DNA from: Gaiellales bacterium
GTDB taxonomy: Bacteria > Actinomycetota > Thermoleophilia > Gaiellales > JAICJC01
Length of the DNA: 64,000 nt
Reading direction: 5' to 3'
Assembly (NCBI GenBank): GCA_036273515.1
Contig: DASUHM010000023.1
Location: 46,574-110,573 of the forward strand
This document shows, in pieces, positions 18,526 to 27,729 of the stretch. The first letter of the stretch is position 1, and every line of letters begins with the position of its first letter. The notes beneath the pieces are model-generated. The model ran no database searches, was not told the origin of the DNA, and was given only the letters and a program-made list of their open reading frames with translations. Both the position numbers and the translations under genes were made by a program.

Positions 18526-18570
18526 GGGCGGCGGACAGTGTATCGCCCGGGCGTCCGCACCCGCGAACGT

Positions 18571-18615
18571 GCAACGGCCTCCGGGACGGTGCTACCGCTC
18601 CGCGAAGGCCGTTGC
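18571..18615 (-). terminator. Inverted repeat after the SAM hydrolase gene
   Basis: GCAACGGCCT (18571-18580) and AGGCCGTTGC (18606-18615) are perfect 10-base arms. The 25-base loop itself contains a CGGT/ACCG hairpin. It starts 36 bases past the stop at 18651 on the leftward strand. The word GCAACGGCC is shared with the core of the 63-bp palindromic elements, so a common origin is possible. Confidence 0.5.
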
Positions 18616-18650
18616 GATCCTCTGCATCAGAGCACGTTTTCGGCGCCGGG

Positions 18651-19493
18651 TCAAGTCAATTCTTCGTACAGCCTCGGCGCCAGGTCGATCGCGATCTCGG
18701 CGCCGACCTCCGTGGCCGTCAGTTCGGCCGCGTTGCCGCGGTTCAGGGCGAACGAGAGCAGCCCCGACGAGTCCTCGTAGAGCACGAACTCGCCCGGCCC
18801 GACGTCGGTGAACGTGTCCGAGCAGCGGGCGTAGTAGCGATCATCGCCCGTGTCGATCTCGGCCATCCGGCCCAGCTGGAAGAGGCCGTCGAGCTCGCCC
18901 CCGGAGACGGCCAGCTGGATGTTCCCGTAGCGGTCGATGTACTGCACCGGCGCGTGCACGACCGAGCCCTCGATGCGGTGGTCGGGCGTCTGACGGCGGA
19001 CGAGGTCGGCCGGGTCGATCGGCGGCCCCAGCTCGGACATCGGCATCCCACCCGCCAGCCGCGCAGCCGCCGGCGCGAACACGTCGCGGCCGTGGAAGGT
19101 GCGCGAGACCGGCTGGAGCATGATCTGCGGGTTCGTGATCGCGACCGCCTCGACGACGCCGCCGGACGCGTCGGCGGCGAGGATGAGCAGGCCGTTGTCC
19201 GGGCCGACGAACCGGCGCCCATCGCCGGTCCGCAGCGCGACCGCACGCCTTTCGGAGCCAACACCGGGATCGACAACCGCCAGGTGCACCCCGACCGGCA
19301 GGTAGGGGATCGCCCCTGCCAGCACCCGCGCCCCCTGCCCGATCGCCTGCGGCTGGATGCCATGGGTCACGTGGATCACCTGCGCCTCGGGACAGATCAG
19401 GTTGATGACGCCGTGGCAGATGCCGGCGAAGTCGTCCGACGTGCCGAAGTCGGACAGGAACGTGACGAAGATCGGGGCGTCAGGGGCCGGCAT
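18651..19493 (-). CDS. SAM hydroxide adenosyltransferase (SAM hydrolase, DUF62)
   Basis: A 280-residue protein of the DUF62 family, related to fluorinase. The N-terminal FVTFLSDFGTSDDFAG, the VDPGVGSERRAV loop, FVGPDNGLL and the C-terminal YIDRYGNIQLAV and FALNRGNAAE segments are all family hallmarks. The D, R and H residues used to activate hydroxide (in DVFAPAAARLA and preceding FHGRD) are present. Such enzymes split SAM to adenosine and methionine. It is a single gene between tRNA-Phe and an MFS gene on the same strand (19-base gap). Confidence 0.9.
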   Translation of the reverse strand: MPAPDAPIFVTFLSDFGTSDDFAGICHGVINLICPEAQVIHVTHGIQPQAIGQGARVLAGAIPYLPVGVHLAVVDPGVGSERRAVALRTGDGRRFVGPDNGLLILAADASGGVVEAVAITNPQIMLQPVSRTFHGRDVFAPAAARLAGGMPMSELGPPIDPADLVRRQTPDHRIEGSVVHAPVQYIDRYGNIQLAVSGGELDGLFQLGRMAEIDTGDDRYYARCSDTFTDVGPGEFVLYEDSSGLLSFALNRGNAAELTATEVGAEIAIDLAPRLYEELT

Positions 19494-19512
19494 GCGCGCA
19501 CCCTACCGCCGA

Positions 19513-20703
19513 TCAGCCCTCCGGCACGTGCACGGGCCAGCGCAGGACGACCGACGCGCACCACGCCGCTCCCGCCAGCAGGAGCGCCGCGAGCACGAAC
19601 AGCACCTGCGGGCTGCCGGCGGCGGCCAGGATCCAGCCGGAGCTGACCGTCGCGGCGGCGATCACCCCGTACTCGCACACGTTCCAGGCGATGGTCGCGC
19701 TGGGACGGCGAGACGGCTCGGTGCGGGCGAGCGCCGAGTCGACGATCAGCGGCCACGCCCCGGTCGCGACGAAGGCCGTGCCGACGAGCACGGTGACGAA
19801 GATCCCGGCACGGCCGACAAGCACCGCGGCTGCCAGCAGTGCGCTCAACACGGCGGCGGCGATCAGGAGCAGCAGGATCGCCCGCCGGTGCCCGCCCGAC
19901 TCGGTCAGGATGCGGCCGGCGAACGCGCCGCCGATCTTGGCGGCCTGGACACCGCCGACGGTGATGCCGACGACGATCGGCGCGAGGTGGAAGCGGCCCG
20001 CGAGCACGATCGGCGCGAGCGGCAGGAGCAGTGCGAGCGCCGCCACCAGCAGCAGGTCGGGCAGCTGGATCGCGACGCCGCGCGGGGACAGGCCGTTCGC
20101 AAGCCGCGCCCGCGGGCCGCCGGCGACGAGCTCCCGCCGGGCCGGACGCCAGATCGTGACGGCGAGCGCCGCGGCGGCGATCCCCAGGACGTAGCTGTAG
20201 CGCGACGCCGCCGCCGCGCCGACGCCCGCGTCGCGCAGGAACGCGATCACCAGGCCGGCGCCGGTCGAGCCGCCGGCGACGCCGAGCGTGTAGGCCGCGT
20301 AGTGCATCGCGAAGGCGCGCTCGCTGCCCGGCCCGCCCGACGCCTCGCCGAGCAGGGTCTGGCTGGCGACCCAGAAGAGGCCGATGCCGCCGCCCACGAG
20401 GCCCGAACCGACCGCCATCGCGGGCGCCGCCGACGCAAGGAAGAGGAGGATCTCGCCCAGGCCCGATATCGTCAGCGCCGCCGCGAGCAGGTTGCGGCCG
20501 CCGCCGGCGAGGCGGCCCAACCTCCCGGCGACCAGCGCCCCTCCCGCCACAGCCACGGTGCCGGTCGCGAGCACCTCGCCGGCGAGCGATGCCGGCCGGT
20601 GCAGCGCCTCGATGTGCATGGGCACGCTGAGCGCGAGGACGCCGAACATCATGCCGTCCAGCGCCGCGACCGCGTAGAACGCCCGACCCGGGTTCCGCCT
20701 CAC
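19513..20703 (-). CDS. MFS transporter
   Basis: A 396-residue integral membrane protein with about 12 hydrophobic segments. It starts at GTG 20703, overlapping the stop of the IclR gene (GTGA), so it is translated with that regulator. The N-half has the loop GRLGRLAGGGRNLL in the place of the MFS signature, followed by a helix pair with GGGIGLFWVASQTLLGE. The substrate is unknown; translational coupling to an IclR protein suggests export or import of the regulator's ligand. Confidence 0.85.
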   Translation of the reverse strand: MRRNPGRAFYAVAALDGMMFGVLALSVPMHIEALHRPASLAGEVLATGTVAVAGGALVAGRLGRLAGGGRNLLAAALTISGLGEILLFLASAAPAMAVGSGLVGGGIGLFWVASQTLLGEASGGPGSERAFAMHYAAYTLGVAGGSTGAGLVIAFLRDAGVGAAAASRYSYVLGIAAAALAVTIWRPARRELVAGGPRARLANGLSPRGVAIQLPDLLLVAALALLLPLAPIVLAGRFHLAPIVVGITVGGVQAAKIGGAFAGRILTESGGHRRAILLLLIAAAVLSALLAAAVLVGRAGIFVTVLVGTAFVATGAWPLIVDSALARTEPSRRPSATIAWNVCEYGVIAAATVSSGWILAAAGSPQVLFVLAALLLAGAAWCASVVLRWPVHVPEG

Positions 20704-21449
20704 GCCGCGACGTGCCCCAGCGCCTCGGAGACGCGCGCCGCCGCCCGCAGGGCGATCGGCACGAGCTCGGATTCCAGGCGATCGGCGCTGACGCGGTAGG
20801 TCGGCCCGCCGAGCGCGATCGCGGCGATGACCGCGCCGCGATGGTCGCGGATGGGAACGGCGACGCCGGTGTAGGCGTCGTCGGTGTCGCCCGCGCAGAC
20901 GGCGTGGCCGCGGCGGCGCACCGAGGCCAGCTCGACGTCGGAGAGCCCGACGGCGCCGGGCGCGGCCTGGTCGACCAGCCGCTCGATCACGTCGGCGGGC
21001 TGGAAGGCGAGCAGCAGCCGCCCCGTCACGCCGTCGGTCAGGGCCTGGCGGCGGCCCACCCAGTCGACGTTCACGGTGACGTGCCGGCTCGACGCCTGGT
21101 CGAGGTAGATCACGCTGTGCCCGTCGAGCATGCCCAGCCATGCCGTCTCGTTCGTCTGGTCGCGCAGCTCGCGCAGCCGTGGCCGCGCCAGCGCCCGCAC
21201 GGGGAACCGGTTCAGGACGAGGCCGGCCAGGGTAACCAGGCCGAGGCCGAGCCGGTAGCGCCCGGGAACGTCGGTCTGTTCGAGCAGCCCATGTCGCTCG
21301 AGCGTGGACATCATCCGCGACGCCGTGCTGCGGTGGACGTCGAGCGCCGAGACCACATCGGCGATCGAGAGGTCGGGCGTCCGCGCGTCGAAGAGCTCGA
21401 GAATCGCGACCGCGCGCTCGACCGCCTGGGTGCCCGCCGGGGATTCCAT
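20700..21449 (-). CDS. IclR-family transcriptional regulator
   Basis: A 249-residue protein with an N-terminal winged helix-turn-helix (about 10-65; LSIADVVSALDVHRSTASRM) and a C-terminal IclR effector domain with DGHSVIYLDQ and VAVPIRDHRGAVIAAIALGG. It is coupled to the downstream MFS gene by a GTGA overlap. It probably represses or activates its own operon; two GTGCAC boxes lie just upstream of its start. Confidence 0.9.
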   Translation of the reverse strand: MESPAGTQAVERAVAILELFDARTPDLSIADVVSALDVHRSTASRMMSTLERHGLLEQTDVPGRYRLGLGLVTLAGLVLNRFPVRALARPRLRELRDQTNETAWLGMLDGHSVIYLDQASSRHVTVNVDWVGRRQALTDGVTGRLLLAFQPADVIERLVDQAAPGAVGLSDVELASVRRRGHAVCAGDTDDAYTGVAVPIRDHRGAVIAAIALGGPTYRVSADRLESELVPIALRAAARVSEALGHVAA

Positions 21450-21478
21450 GGGCGAAGCATACACACTTCGCGCATATT

Positions 21479-21495
21479 GTGCACGGCAGGTGCAC
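21479..21495 (-). promoter_or_regulatory. Possible IclR operator: two GTGCAC boxes
   Basis: GTGCAC at 21479-21484 and 21490-21495 are palindromes 11 bases (one helical turn) apart, 30-46 bases upstream of the regulator start. A TATGCT -10-like hexamer lies between them and the ATG. Confidence 0.35.
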
Positions 21496-21532
21496 ATGTG
21501 TGCCAAAGTGACCGCCGCCTCTCCAACCGATA

Positions 21533-21940
21533 ATGCGCGGGTGCGCCTTGCACCCGATCGTGTCCGCGATCCAGCGGATGACCGTGGAGCAGCGCCGCTT
21601 GCTGGGCGTGCGCGCGGGCTGGCACGTCGGCGACATCGCCTGGGGCACGCACCGGCACGGCAGGAAGACGACGACCACCACCTCGACCACGACGTCCACC
21701 CGGACGTCCCCGAGCGGGTGGCGATCCACCGGGACGTGTGGGCGCGTCGCGGGTGACCGAGTCGAGCTACCCCGGCGTGCGGGCCGAGTGGCCCTACCGG
21801 GACTCGCTCGACTGCGTCGTCGAGGCGCCGGACGGCCGGTTCGCGGCGTACTGCCTGGCATGGCCGGACGACCAAAACGGCGTCGGTGAGCTCGAGCCGG
21901 TCGGCGTCCGCTCGGAGTTCCGCCGCCGCGGCCTAGGCGA
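21533..21940 (+). pseudogene. GNAT acetyltransferase remnant
   Basis: Translated pieces resemble a GNAT-family acetyltransferase. MTVEQRRLLGVRAGWHVGDI is in one frame, then HPDVPERVAIHRDVWA in another, then SRVTESSYPGVRAEWPYRDS with WPDDQNGVGELEPVGVRSEF and RRRGLG (the acetyl-CoA loop) in a third. The acetyl-CoA site is cut off by the end of the ABC transporter gene arriving from the right. At least two frameshifts and a 3' truncation are visible. This explains the 480-base gap with no intact gene between the IclR and ABC genes. Confidence 0.65.
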
Positions 21941-23987
21941 CGACGTCCTCGGCCTGCTCGGGTGCGGTCTTCTGCAGCTCCTGGAGCTCGGGCGGAGGGA
22001 TGTGGCAGCGGTAGCGGTGGCGAACGCCATCCTCCTGCCAGGGCGGCGTCTCGGTGCGGCAGACCTCGCCCAGCACCCGCGGGCAGCGAGTGTGGAAGGG
22101 GCAGCCGCTGGGCACGTCGGTCGCGCTCGGGAGCGTGCCGGAGAGCTTGATCCGCGGCCGGCTCTCGTCGATGTCGAACGTCGGGATGGCCGAGAGCAGC
22201 GCCTCGGTGTAGGGGTGGTGCGGCGACGAGAACACCTGCTCCGCGGAGCCGACGTCGACGAGCTTGCCCAGGTACATGACGCCGATCGAATCGGACACAT
22301 AGCGGACGACCGCGAGGTCGTGGGAGATGAAGACGTACGAGACGCCCTGGCGCCGCTGCAGGTCGACGAGCAGGTTCAGGATCGCGGCCTGCACCGACAC
22401 GTCGAGCGCCGACGTCGGCTCGTCGCAGAGCACCATCGCCGGGCTGCCGGCGAAGGAGCGGGCGATCGCGACGCGCTGCTTGAGCCCGCCGGAGAGGGCC
22501 GACGGGCGCACGTCGAGGTGGCGCGGCTCGAGCCGCACCGAACGGGCCAGGTCGTTCATCTGGTGATCCTGCTGATCGCGCCCGCGCACGCCCGCGAGCA
22601 GCTTCAGCGACCGACGCAGGATCGCCCGCACGCTGTGCGTCGGGTTGAGGGCGTTGTCGGGGTTCTGGAACACCATCTGGAGGCGCCGGCGAGCCTCGCC
22701 CGGCCTCTTCCCGGCCGGCTTCGACACGTCCATCCCCTCGAACGACACCTCGCCCGAGGTGACGTCGATCAGGCCGACGATGCACTTCGCGAACGACGTC
22801 TTGCCGCTCCCCGATTCGCCGACCAGGCCGAACACCTCGCCTCGCTTGATCTCGACGTCGACGCCGCCGACGGCGACCACCTCGGCGCCGGAGAACTTGT
22901 ACGTCTTGACGAGATCGGACACCTGCAGGAGCACCTCGTCGGCCACCGGCGCCGCGTCGTCCTGGGAGGCAGTTGCCATCGGTGGGATGTCCGGCACCTC
23001 CTCGTGGAAGAAGCAGCGGGCCATGTGGCCCTCGCTCACGGGCATGAGCTCGGGGGGCGACTCGACGCACCGGTCGCGCGCGATCGGGCAGCGGTCGGCG
23101 AACACGCAGCCCGGCATGTCGGCCCCGAGCGGCGGCAGCGAGCCCGGGATCGGGTCGAGCCGGTCGGTGTCCTTGCGCATGCCGAGGCGGGGCACGCAGC
23201 GCAGCAGCGCGAGCGTGTACGGGTGGCGCGGGTCGCGGAAGACCTCGCGCGCGTTGCCCTGCTCGATCAGCCGGCCCGCGTAGAGCACGCCGACGCGCTC
23301 GCACATGCGGGCCACGATGCCGAGGTTGTGGCTGACGAAGAGGATCGACGTGTTGAACTGGTCACGCAGGTTCTCGACCAGGTCGAGCACCTCGGCCTCG
23401 ACCGTGGCGTCCAGCCCCGTCGTCGGCTCGTCCAGCACCAGCAGGTCGGGGTCGGTGGCGAGCGCCATCGCGAACATGATCCGCTGCTGCTGTCCGCCGG
23501 AGAGCTCGTGCGGGTAGCGGCGCAGCACGCGGGCGGCGTCGGAGATCTGGACGGTCGAGACCATGTGCGCCGACGCCTCGCGCGCCTCCTGCTTGTCCAT
23601 CCCGCGGTGGAAGCGGAACACCTCGGCGATCTGGTCGCCGATCCGGATCGACGGGTTGAGCGCGGTGCCGGGATCCTGGTAGACCATCGCCATCCGGTCG
23701 CCGCGCCAGCGCCGCAGCGTGCGCTCGTCGGCCGCGAGCAGGTCGTCGCCCCCGAACGTGATGCTGCCCGACTCGACCACCGCGTTCGGCGGCAGGTAGC
23801 GCATGAGCGACATCGCCACCGTCGTCTTGCCGCAGCCCGACTCGCCGACCAGGCCGTATGCCTCGCCCGGCTTGATGGTGAACGAGACGTCCGTGAGCAC
23901 GCGCAGGAGGCGCTGGCGGCGGCGGTAGCTGACCGTGAGGGCGTCGATCTCGACCGCGCCCGTCTGCACCGGCGGCGCCGCGCTCAC
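21933..23987 (-). CDS. Fused dual ATPase of an oligopeptide/nickel-type ABC transporter (DppD-DppF)
   Basis: A 684-residue protein with two complete ABC ATPase domains of the Opp/Dpp class. The first has Walker A GESGCGKT (48-55), signature LSGGQQQR and [11 protein letters not shown]; the second (about 365-680) has GESGSGKT, signature LSGGLKQR and [10 protein letters not shown]. Each ends with the Opp-type cysteine cluster ([22 protein letters not shown]), which in relatives can hold an Fe-S cluster. The two subunits are normally separate genes. The GTG at 23987 overlaps the permease stop (GTGA). It powers uptake by the permease pair and binding protein encoded upstream. Confidence 0.93.
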   Translation of the reverse strand: MSAAPPVQTGAVEIDALTVSYRRRQRLLRVLTDVSFTIKPGEAYGLVGESGCGKTTVAMSLMRYLPPNAVVESGSITFGGDDLLAADERTLRRWRGDRMAMVYQDPGTALNPSIRIGDQIAEVFRFHRGMDKQEAREASAHMVSTVQISDAARVLRRYPHELSGGQQQRIMFAMALATDPDLLVLDEPTTGLDATVEAEVLDLVENLRDQFNTSILFVSHNLGIVARMCERVGVLYAGRLIEQGNAREVFRDPRHPYTLALLRCVPRLGMRKDTDRLDPIPGSLPPLGADMPGCVFADRCPIARDRCVESPPELMPVSEGHMARCFFHEEVPDIPPMATASQDDAAPVADEVLLQVSDLVKTYKFSGAEVVAVGGVDVEIKRGEVFGLVGESGSGKTSFAKCIVGLIDVTSGEVSFEGMDVSKPAGKRPGEARRRLQMVFQNPDNALNPTHSVRAILRRSLKLLAGVRGRDQQDHQMNDLARSVRLEPRHLDVRPSALSGGLKQRVAIARSFAGSPAMVLCDEPTSALDVSVQAAILNLLVDLQRRQGVSYVFISHDLAVVRYVSDSIGVMYLGKLVDVGSAEQVFSSPHHPYTEALLSAIPTFDIDESRPRIKLSGTLPSATDVPSGCPFHTRCPRVLGEVCRTETPPWQEDGVRHRYRCHIPPPELQELQKTAPEQAEDVVA

Positions 23988-24889
23988 TCCTCCACCACCC
24001 GCTTCAGGCCGTCGGCGACCAGGTTCACCCCGACGACCAGGGTCCCGAGCGCGGCTGCCGGGAAGATCACCATCCACCACGCCACCTGCATGTAGGCGCG
24101 GCCGTTCGCGATCTGGAGCCCCCAGTCGGGGGACGGGTCCTGCAGGCCGAGCCCGAGGAACGAGATCGTCGCGGCGGTGAAGATGGCGTACGCGAGGCGG
24201 ACGGTCGCCTCGACCATGATCGGCCCGGTGATGTTCGGCAGGATCTCCCACACCATGATGCGGATCCCGCGCTCGCCGCGCAGGCGGGCGGCCGAGACGT
24301 ACTCGCGCTCGCGCTCGACCAGGACGGCGGAGCGCACCGTGCGCGCGATGAGCGGCGTGAAGATGATCCCGATGACGAGGATGAGGTTGAGGGTGGTGCG
24401 CCCCAGCGACGCCAGCACGAGCACGGTGATGACGATGAGCGGCAGGGCCAGGAAGGCGTCGACGATGCGGCTGACGACGTCGTCGACCCAGCCGCGGTAG
24501 AAGCCGGTGATGAGGCCGAGCGTCGTCCCGCCGAAGAGGCCGAGCGCGGTCGCCGCCGGCGCGATCACGAGCACGGTCGCCGCACCGGCGAGCACGCGCG
24601 AGAACACGTCGCGGCCGAGGTTGTCGGTGCCGAACCAGTGCGCGCTGCTCGGCGCCTTGAGGGTGCCGACCGGGTCGACCCCGAGCGGGTCGTGCGGCAC
24701 GATGGCGCGCCAGAAGATCGCGTCGAGCACCCAGAAGATCAGGATCGCGGCGCCGACGATGAACGTCTTCGACCGGACGAGCGCGCGGAAGAGCTCGCGC
24801 CGGCGGCGACGGCGCTCCGCGCGCACGTCGAGGACGGGCGCCGGCGGAGCAGGCGTGAACTCGAGGCCGCTGCCCTCGACGCTCGCCAT
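23984..24889 (-). CDS. ABC transporter permease, DppC/OppC type
   Basis: A 301-residue inner membrane protein. A cytoplasmic, very basic N-terminus (RAERRRRRRELFRALVRSK) precedes the first helix (about 42-62), followed by five more helices. The EAA motif appears in ARLRGERGIRIMVWEILPN. Glycines and PHDPLG after the first helix are typical of OppC. It starts one base after the stop of the DppB-type gene and overlaps the ATPase gene by four bases. Confidence 0.92.
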   Translation of the reverse strand: MASVEGSGLEFTPAPPAPVLDVRAERRRRRRELFRALVRSKTFIVGAAILIFWVLDAIFWRAIVPHDPLGVDPVGTLKAPSSAHWFGTDNLGRDVFSRVLAGAATVLVIAPAATALGLFGGTTLGLITGFYRGWVDDVVSRIVDAFLALPLIVITVLVLASLGRTTLNLILVIGIIFTPLIARTVRSAVLVEREREYVSAARLRGERGIRIMVWEILPNITGPIMVEATVRLAYAIFTAATISFLGLGLQDPSPDWGLQIANGRAYMQVAWWMVIFPAAALGTLVVGVNLVADGLKRVVEE

Positions 24890-25831
24890 CTAGGCCAGCC
24901 TCACGCGCGGGTTGAGGATGCCGTACGCCAGGTCGGCGATCAGGTTCGCGAAGCAGTAGATGATCGCGATCATCAGCACGCACGCCTCGAGCGTCGGCAG
25001 GTCGTGCCCGGTCGCAGACTCGAGTGTCAGCTGGCCGATGCCCGGGTACGCGAAGAGGGTCTCGACGACGAGCAGGCCGCCGACCAGGTAGCCGACCTGC
25101 ACGCTCACGACCGTGATCGTCGGCAGCATGGAGTTGCGCACGACGTGGCGCCAGACGACGTGCCGGCGGGGGAGCCCTTTCAGGATCGCCGTCCGCGTGT
25201 AGTTGGCCTGGAGCGCGTCGACCGTGCCCGTGCGGGCCATGCGCGAGATGTAGCCGAAGAGGACGAACATGATCGGGATTGCGGGCAGCAGCAGCTGCCG
25301 GAACCAGTCGACCGGGTTCGTGCCCGGCACCTGCGACGAGGTCGGGAACCACCCGAGCTGGACGGCGAAGACGACGATCAGGATCACGCCGATGACGAAC
25401 TCGGGCAGGGCGATGAACGAGAGCCCGATGATCGAGATGGCGCGGTCGGCCGTCTTCCCGTAGTTCAGGGCGGCCACCACTCCCATGAAGATCGAGAACG
25501 GGACGATCAGCACCATCGCGAACGCGGCCAGGTAGAGCGAGTTCTTGAGCCGGCCGAGGACGAGCGGGCGCACCTCGACGTTCTGCACCGGCGAGACGCC
25601 CCAGTCGCCCTTCACGAAGTCGGACGCCCAGTTCCAGTAGCGCACCGGCAGCGGCTTGTCGTTGCCGAGCGACTTGTCGAGCGCGTCCACCTGCTGCTGC
25701 GAGGCGTACGGCCCCAGGATCGTGCGGCCGACGTCGCCGGGCAGGAGCTGCGAGGCCGCGAAGACGACGAACGACACGATCACGAGCGTGATCACGGTCA
25801 ACCCCAGACGCTTCAGGATGTACCGGGTCAT
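24890..25831 (-). CDS. ABC transporter permease, DppB/OppB type
   Basis: A 313-residue membrane protein starting MTRYILKRLGLTVITLVIVS, the standard OppB opening. LPGDVGRTILG follows the first helix. The EAA loop is ANYTRTAILKGLPRRHVVWRH, followed by the closing YCFANLIADLAYGILNPRVR. It pairs with the DppC-type permease, whose start is adjacent to its stop. It lies 67 bases downstream of the binding-protein gene. Confidence 0.93.
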   Translation of the reverse strand: MTRYILKRLGLTVITLVIVSFVVFAASQLLPGDVGRTILGPYASQQQVDALDKSLGNDKPLPVRYWNWASDFVKGDWGVSPVQNVEVRPLVLGRLKNSLYLAAFAMVLIVPFSIFMGVVAALNYGKTADRAISIIGLSFIALPEFVIGVILIVVFAVQLGWFPTSSQVPGTNPVDWFRQLLLPAIPIMFVLFGYISRMARTGTVDALQANYTRTAILKGLPRRHVVWRHVVRNSMLPTITVVSVQVGYLVGGLLVVETLFAYPGIGQLTLESATGHDLPTLEACVLMIAIIYCFANLIADLAYGILNPRVRLA

Positions 25832-25898
25832 CGTCTGGCCGAAAGCCTACCGCCTCGGGGGCCGCCCGAACAGGCGCGGCCCCCGCAGGTCAGGCGGC

Positions 25899-27563
25899 TT
25901 AGGAGAGCCACATAGCGCTCGCGTCGAGGTGGAAGGTCGGGCCGACGGCCAGGCCGTGGACGTTGTTCCGCGTCGCCCGCAGCTCCTTGATCCAGTAGGC
26001 GATCACGTCAGGCACCTCGGCCTGCTGGATCTTGGCCGCCTGGACGGCCAGCCCCTGGCGGGTCTGCTGGTCGACCTCGCCCTCGAACTTCTGGACGAGC
26101 TTGTCGAAGTTCGGGTCGCACCAGTGGGCCGAGTTCCAGGCTCCCGAGTTCGAGAGCTTCGAGTTCGGCACCGACCGGCACAGGTAGGCCGGGTCGATCG
26201 TCTGGCCGGCGGTCCCGCGGGCGCCCCAGTCCGTGATACCGAAGGGCACCTGCAGCCAGGGCTGGTTCGCGCCCGTGCCGTAGAACGTGCCCTGCGGCTG
26301 GACGTCGAGCTTCACGTTGATGCCCGCCGGCGCGACCATCTGCTTCACGAACTGGGCGTACTCGGGGATCTCCAGGAACTGCTCGGTCGTGAGCGTGACG
26401 TTGACGGTCTTCCCGCCGACGAGCGATTTGGCCTTGTCGATGTCCTTGACCCGCTGCGGCACCTGGTCGGTCGTGGGCGAACCGGGGTAGATCGGCGCGA
26501 ACGCGTGGTCGTTGCCGAGCTCCGCCTTACCGTTGAAGAGGCCCGACACGAGCCCGGGCCGGTCGAGCGCGTAGGCGACGGCGAGGCGCAGGTTCTTGTC
26601 GTTGAACGGCGACTCGTCGGTGCGCATCTGGAGCGTGCGGTACTCGCTCGAGGGCGTCTCCGAGACCGAGATGTTCGAGTCGGAGAAGAGCGCCTGCGAG
26701 CCCTGGTACGGCACCTGCGGGAAGACGTTGATCGTCCCGCCCTGGAGCGCCAGCACGATGGGCGGCGTGTCCGTGTAGTACTTGACGTTCACGTTGTCGA
26801 GATAGGGCTTGCCCGTATCCCAGTAGTGCGGGTTCTTGACGTACGTCGCACCCTGGTCCTTCGAGAAGGTCTTCAGGATGAACGGCCCGGTCCCGATCCC
26901 GCCCTTGGTGAAGTCGCCGATCTGGTAGTTCTTCGGCAGGATCACCGAGTTGTAGTTGAACGCCGAGACCAGGTACGGGAAGTCCGCGTACGGCCGGTCG
27001 AGGTGGAACACGATCGTGTCCGCCGCGGTGCTCTCGACGTTGCCGCGGGAGAGCACGCCCGAGAACGCCGAGAGGGCCGCCGACCCGATCTTCGGGTCGA
27101 GCATGCGGTCGAACGAGGCGACGATGTCGTCGTTCGTGAACGGGCTGCCGTCCTGCCACTTGACGCCCTGGCGGATCGTGAACGTCCATGTGTCGGGCGT
27201 CGAGCCGGACTCCCACTTCGTCGCCAGCTTCGGGAGGAGCTTGTACTGCGGATCGGGGAAGACGAGATAGTCGCAGGCGAGCTGCGTGGTCATGATGGCG
27301 CCGGTGTTGAACATCGTCACCGGGTCGACGTCGGAGGCCGGCGAGGTGATGCCGAAGATGCCGGTGCCGCCCTTCTTGATCGCGCCGGCGGGGGTGGATC
27401 CGCCGGACGACGTCCCCGAGGAGGCCGACGAGCCGCAGGCGGCAAGGATCGTGCCGAGCGCCGATGCCGAGACTCCGAGGACGCTCGCGCGGACGAGCAC
27501 CTGCTGGCGGGTCATCCGGCCCGACCGCGCTTCCTCGTACAGGTGGTATTCGAGATCCTTCAC
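25899..27563 (-). CDS. Family 5 extracellular solute-binding lipoprotein
   Basis: A 554-residue binding protein. The N-terminus ends in the lipobox LAAC (Cys43), so it is anchored outside the membrane. Family 5 signature segments include TWTFTIRQGVKWQDGSPFTN and GTGPFILKTF. The start is GTG at 27563, behind AGTGAGG. Ligands in this family are di- or oligopeptides, nickel, opines, or other amphipathic solutes. The neighbouring amidase and MttB-type methyltransferase suggest an amine-bearing substrate, which is inference. It is the first gene of the four-part transporter operon. Confidence 0.92.
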   Translation of the reverse strand: MKDLEYHLYEEARSGRMTRQQVLVRASVLGVSASALGTILAACGSSASSGTSSGGSTPAGAIKKGGTGIFGITSPASDVDPVTMFNTGAIMTTQLACDYLVFPDPQYKLLPKLATKWESGSTPDTWTFTIRQGVKWQDGSPFTNDDIVASFDRMLDPKIGSAALSAFSGVLSRGNVESTAADTIVFHLDRPYADFPYLVSAFNYNSVILPKNYQIGDFTKGGIGTGPFILKTFSKDQGATYVKNPHYWDTGKPYLDNVNVKYYTDTPPIVLALQGGTINVFPQVPYQGSQALFSDSNISVSETPSSEYRTLQMRTDESPFNDKNLRLAVAYALDRPGLVSGLFNGKAELGNDHAFAPIYPGSPTTDQVPQRVKDIDKAKSLVGGKTVNVTLTTEQFLEIPEYAQFVKQMVAPAGINVKLDVQPQGTFYGTGANQPWLQVPFGITDWGARGTAGQTIDPAYLCRSVPNSKLSNSGAWNSAHWCDPNFDKLVQKFEGEVDQQTRQGLAVQAAKIQQAEVPDVIAYWIKELRATRNNVHGLAVGPTFHLDASAMWLS

Positions 27564-27585
27564 GAGCTAAACCTCACTTCGTTTT

Positions 27586-27598
27586 GGTTAAACCGGTT
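27586..27598 (-). promoter_or_regulatory. Overlapping palindromes upstream of the binding-protein gene
   Basis: GGTTAAACC (27586-27594) overlaps AACCGGTT (27591-27598), 23-35 bases before the GTG start. The A+T-rich patch is unusual here. It could bind one of the two IclR-type regulators. The rest of the 27599-27729 gap shows nothing clear. Confidence 0.3.
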
Positions 27599-27729
27599 CG
27601 GCGCTCCGTCCAGGAACGGCCGAACGGGTGCATGCAAACCTCGCCTCGGCTTCTCAGATAACTCCCTCCCACGCCGGGCCCACGAGTACCGCTGGAAGGG
27701 CCAAAAGTATCACGGTGTCCGGCCATAAC

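Noticed and set aside
19513..23304. A 1263-codon minus-strand frame that seems to join several genes
   Set aside because: Only its last 396 codons are meaningful (the MFS transporter). The rest is out-of-frame with the IclR and ABC genes.
25899..27563. Tat signal in the family 5 binding protein
   Set aside because: The region before the helix reads GRMTRQQVLVRA with no adjacent twin arginines; a lipoprotein signal is sufficient.
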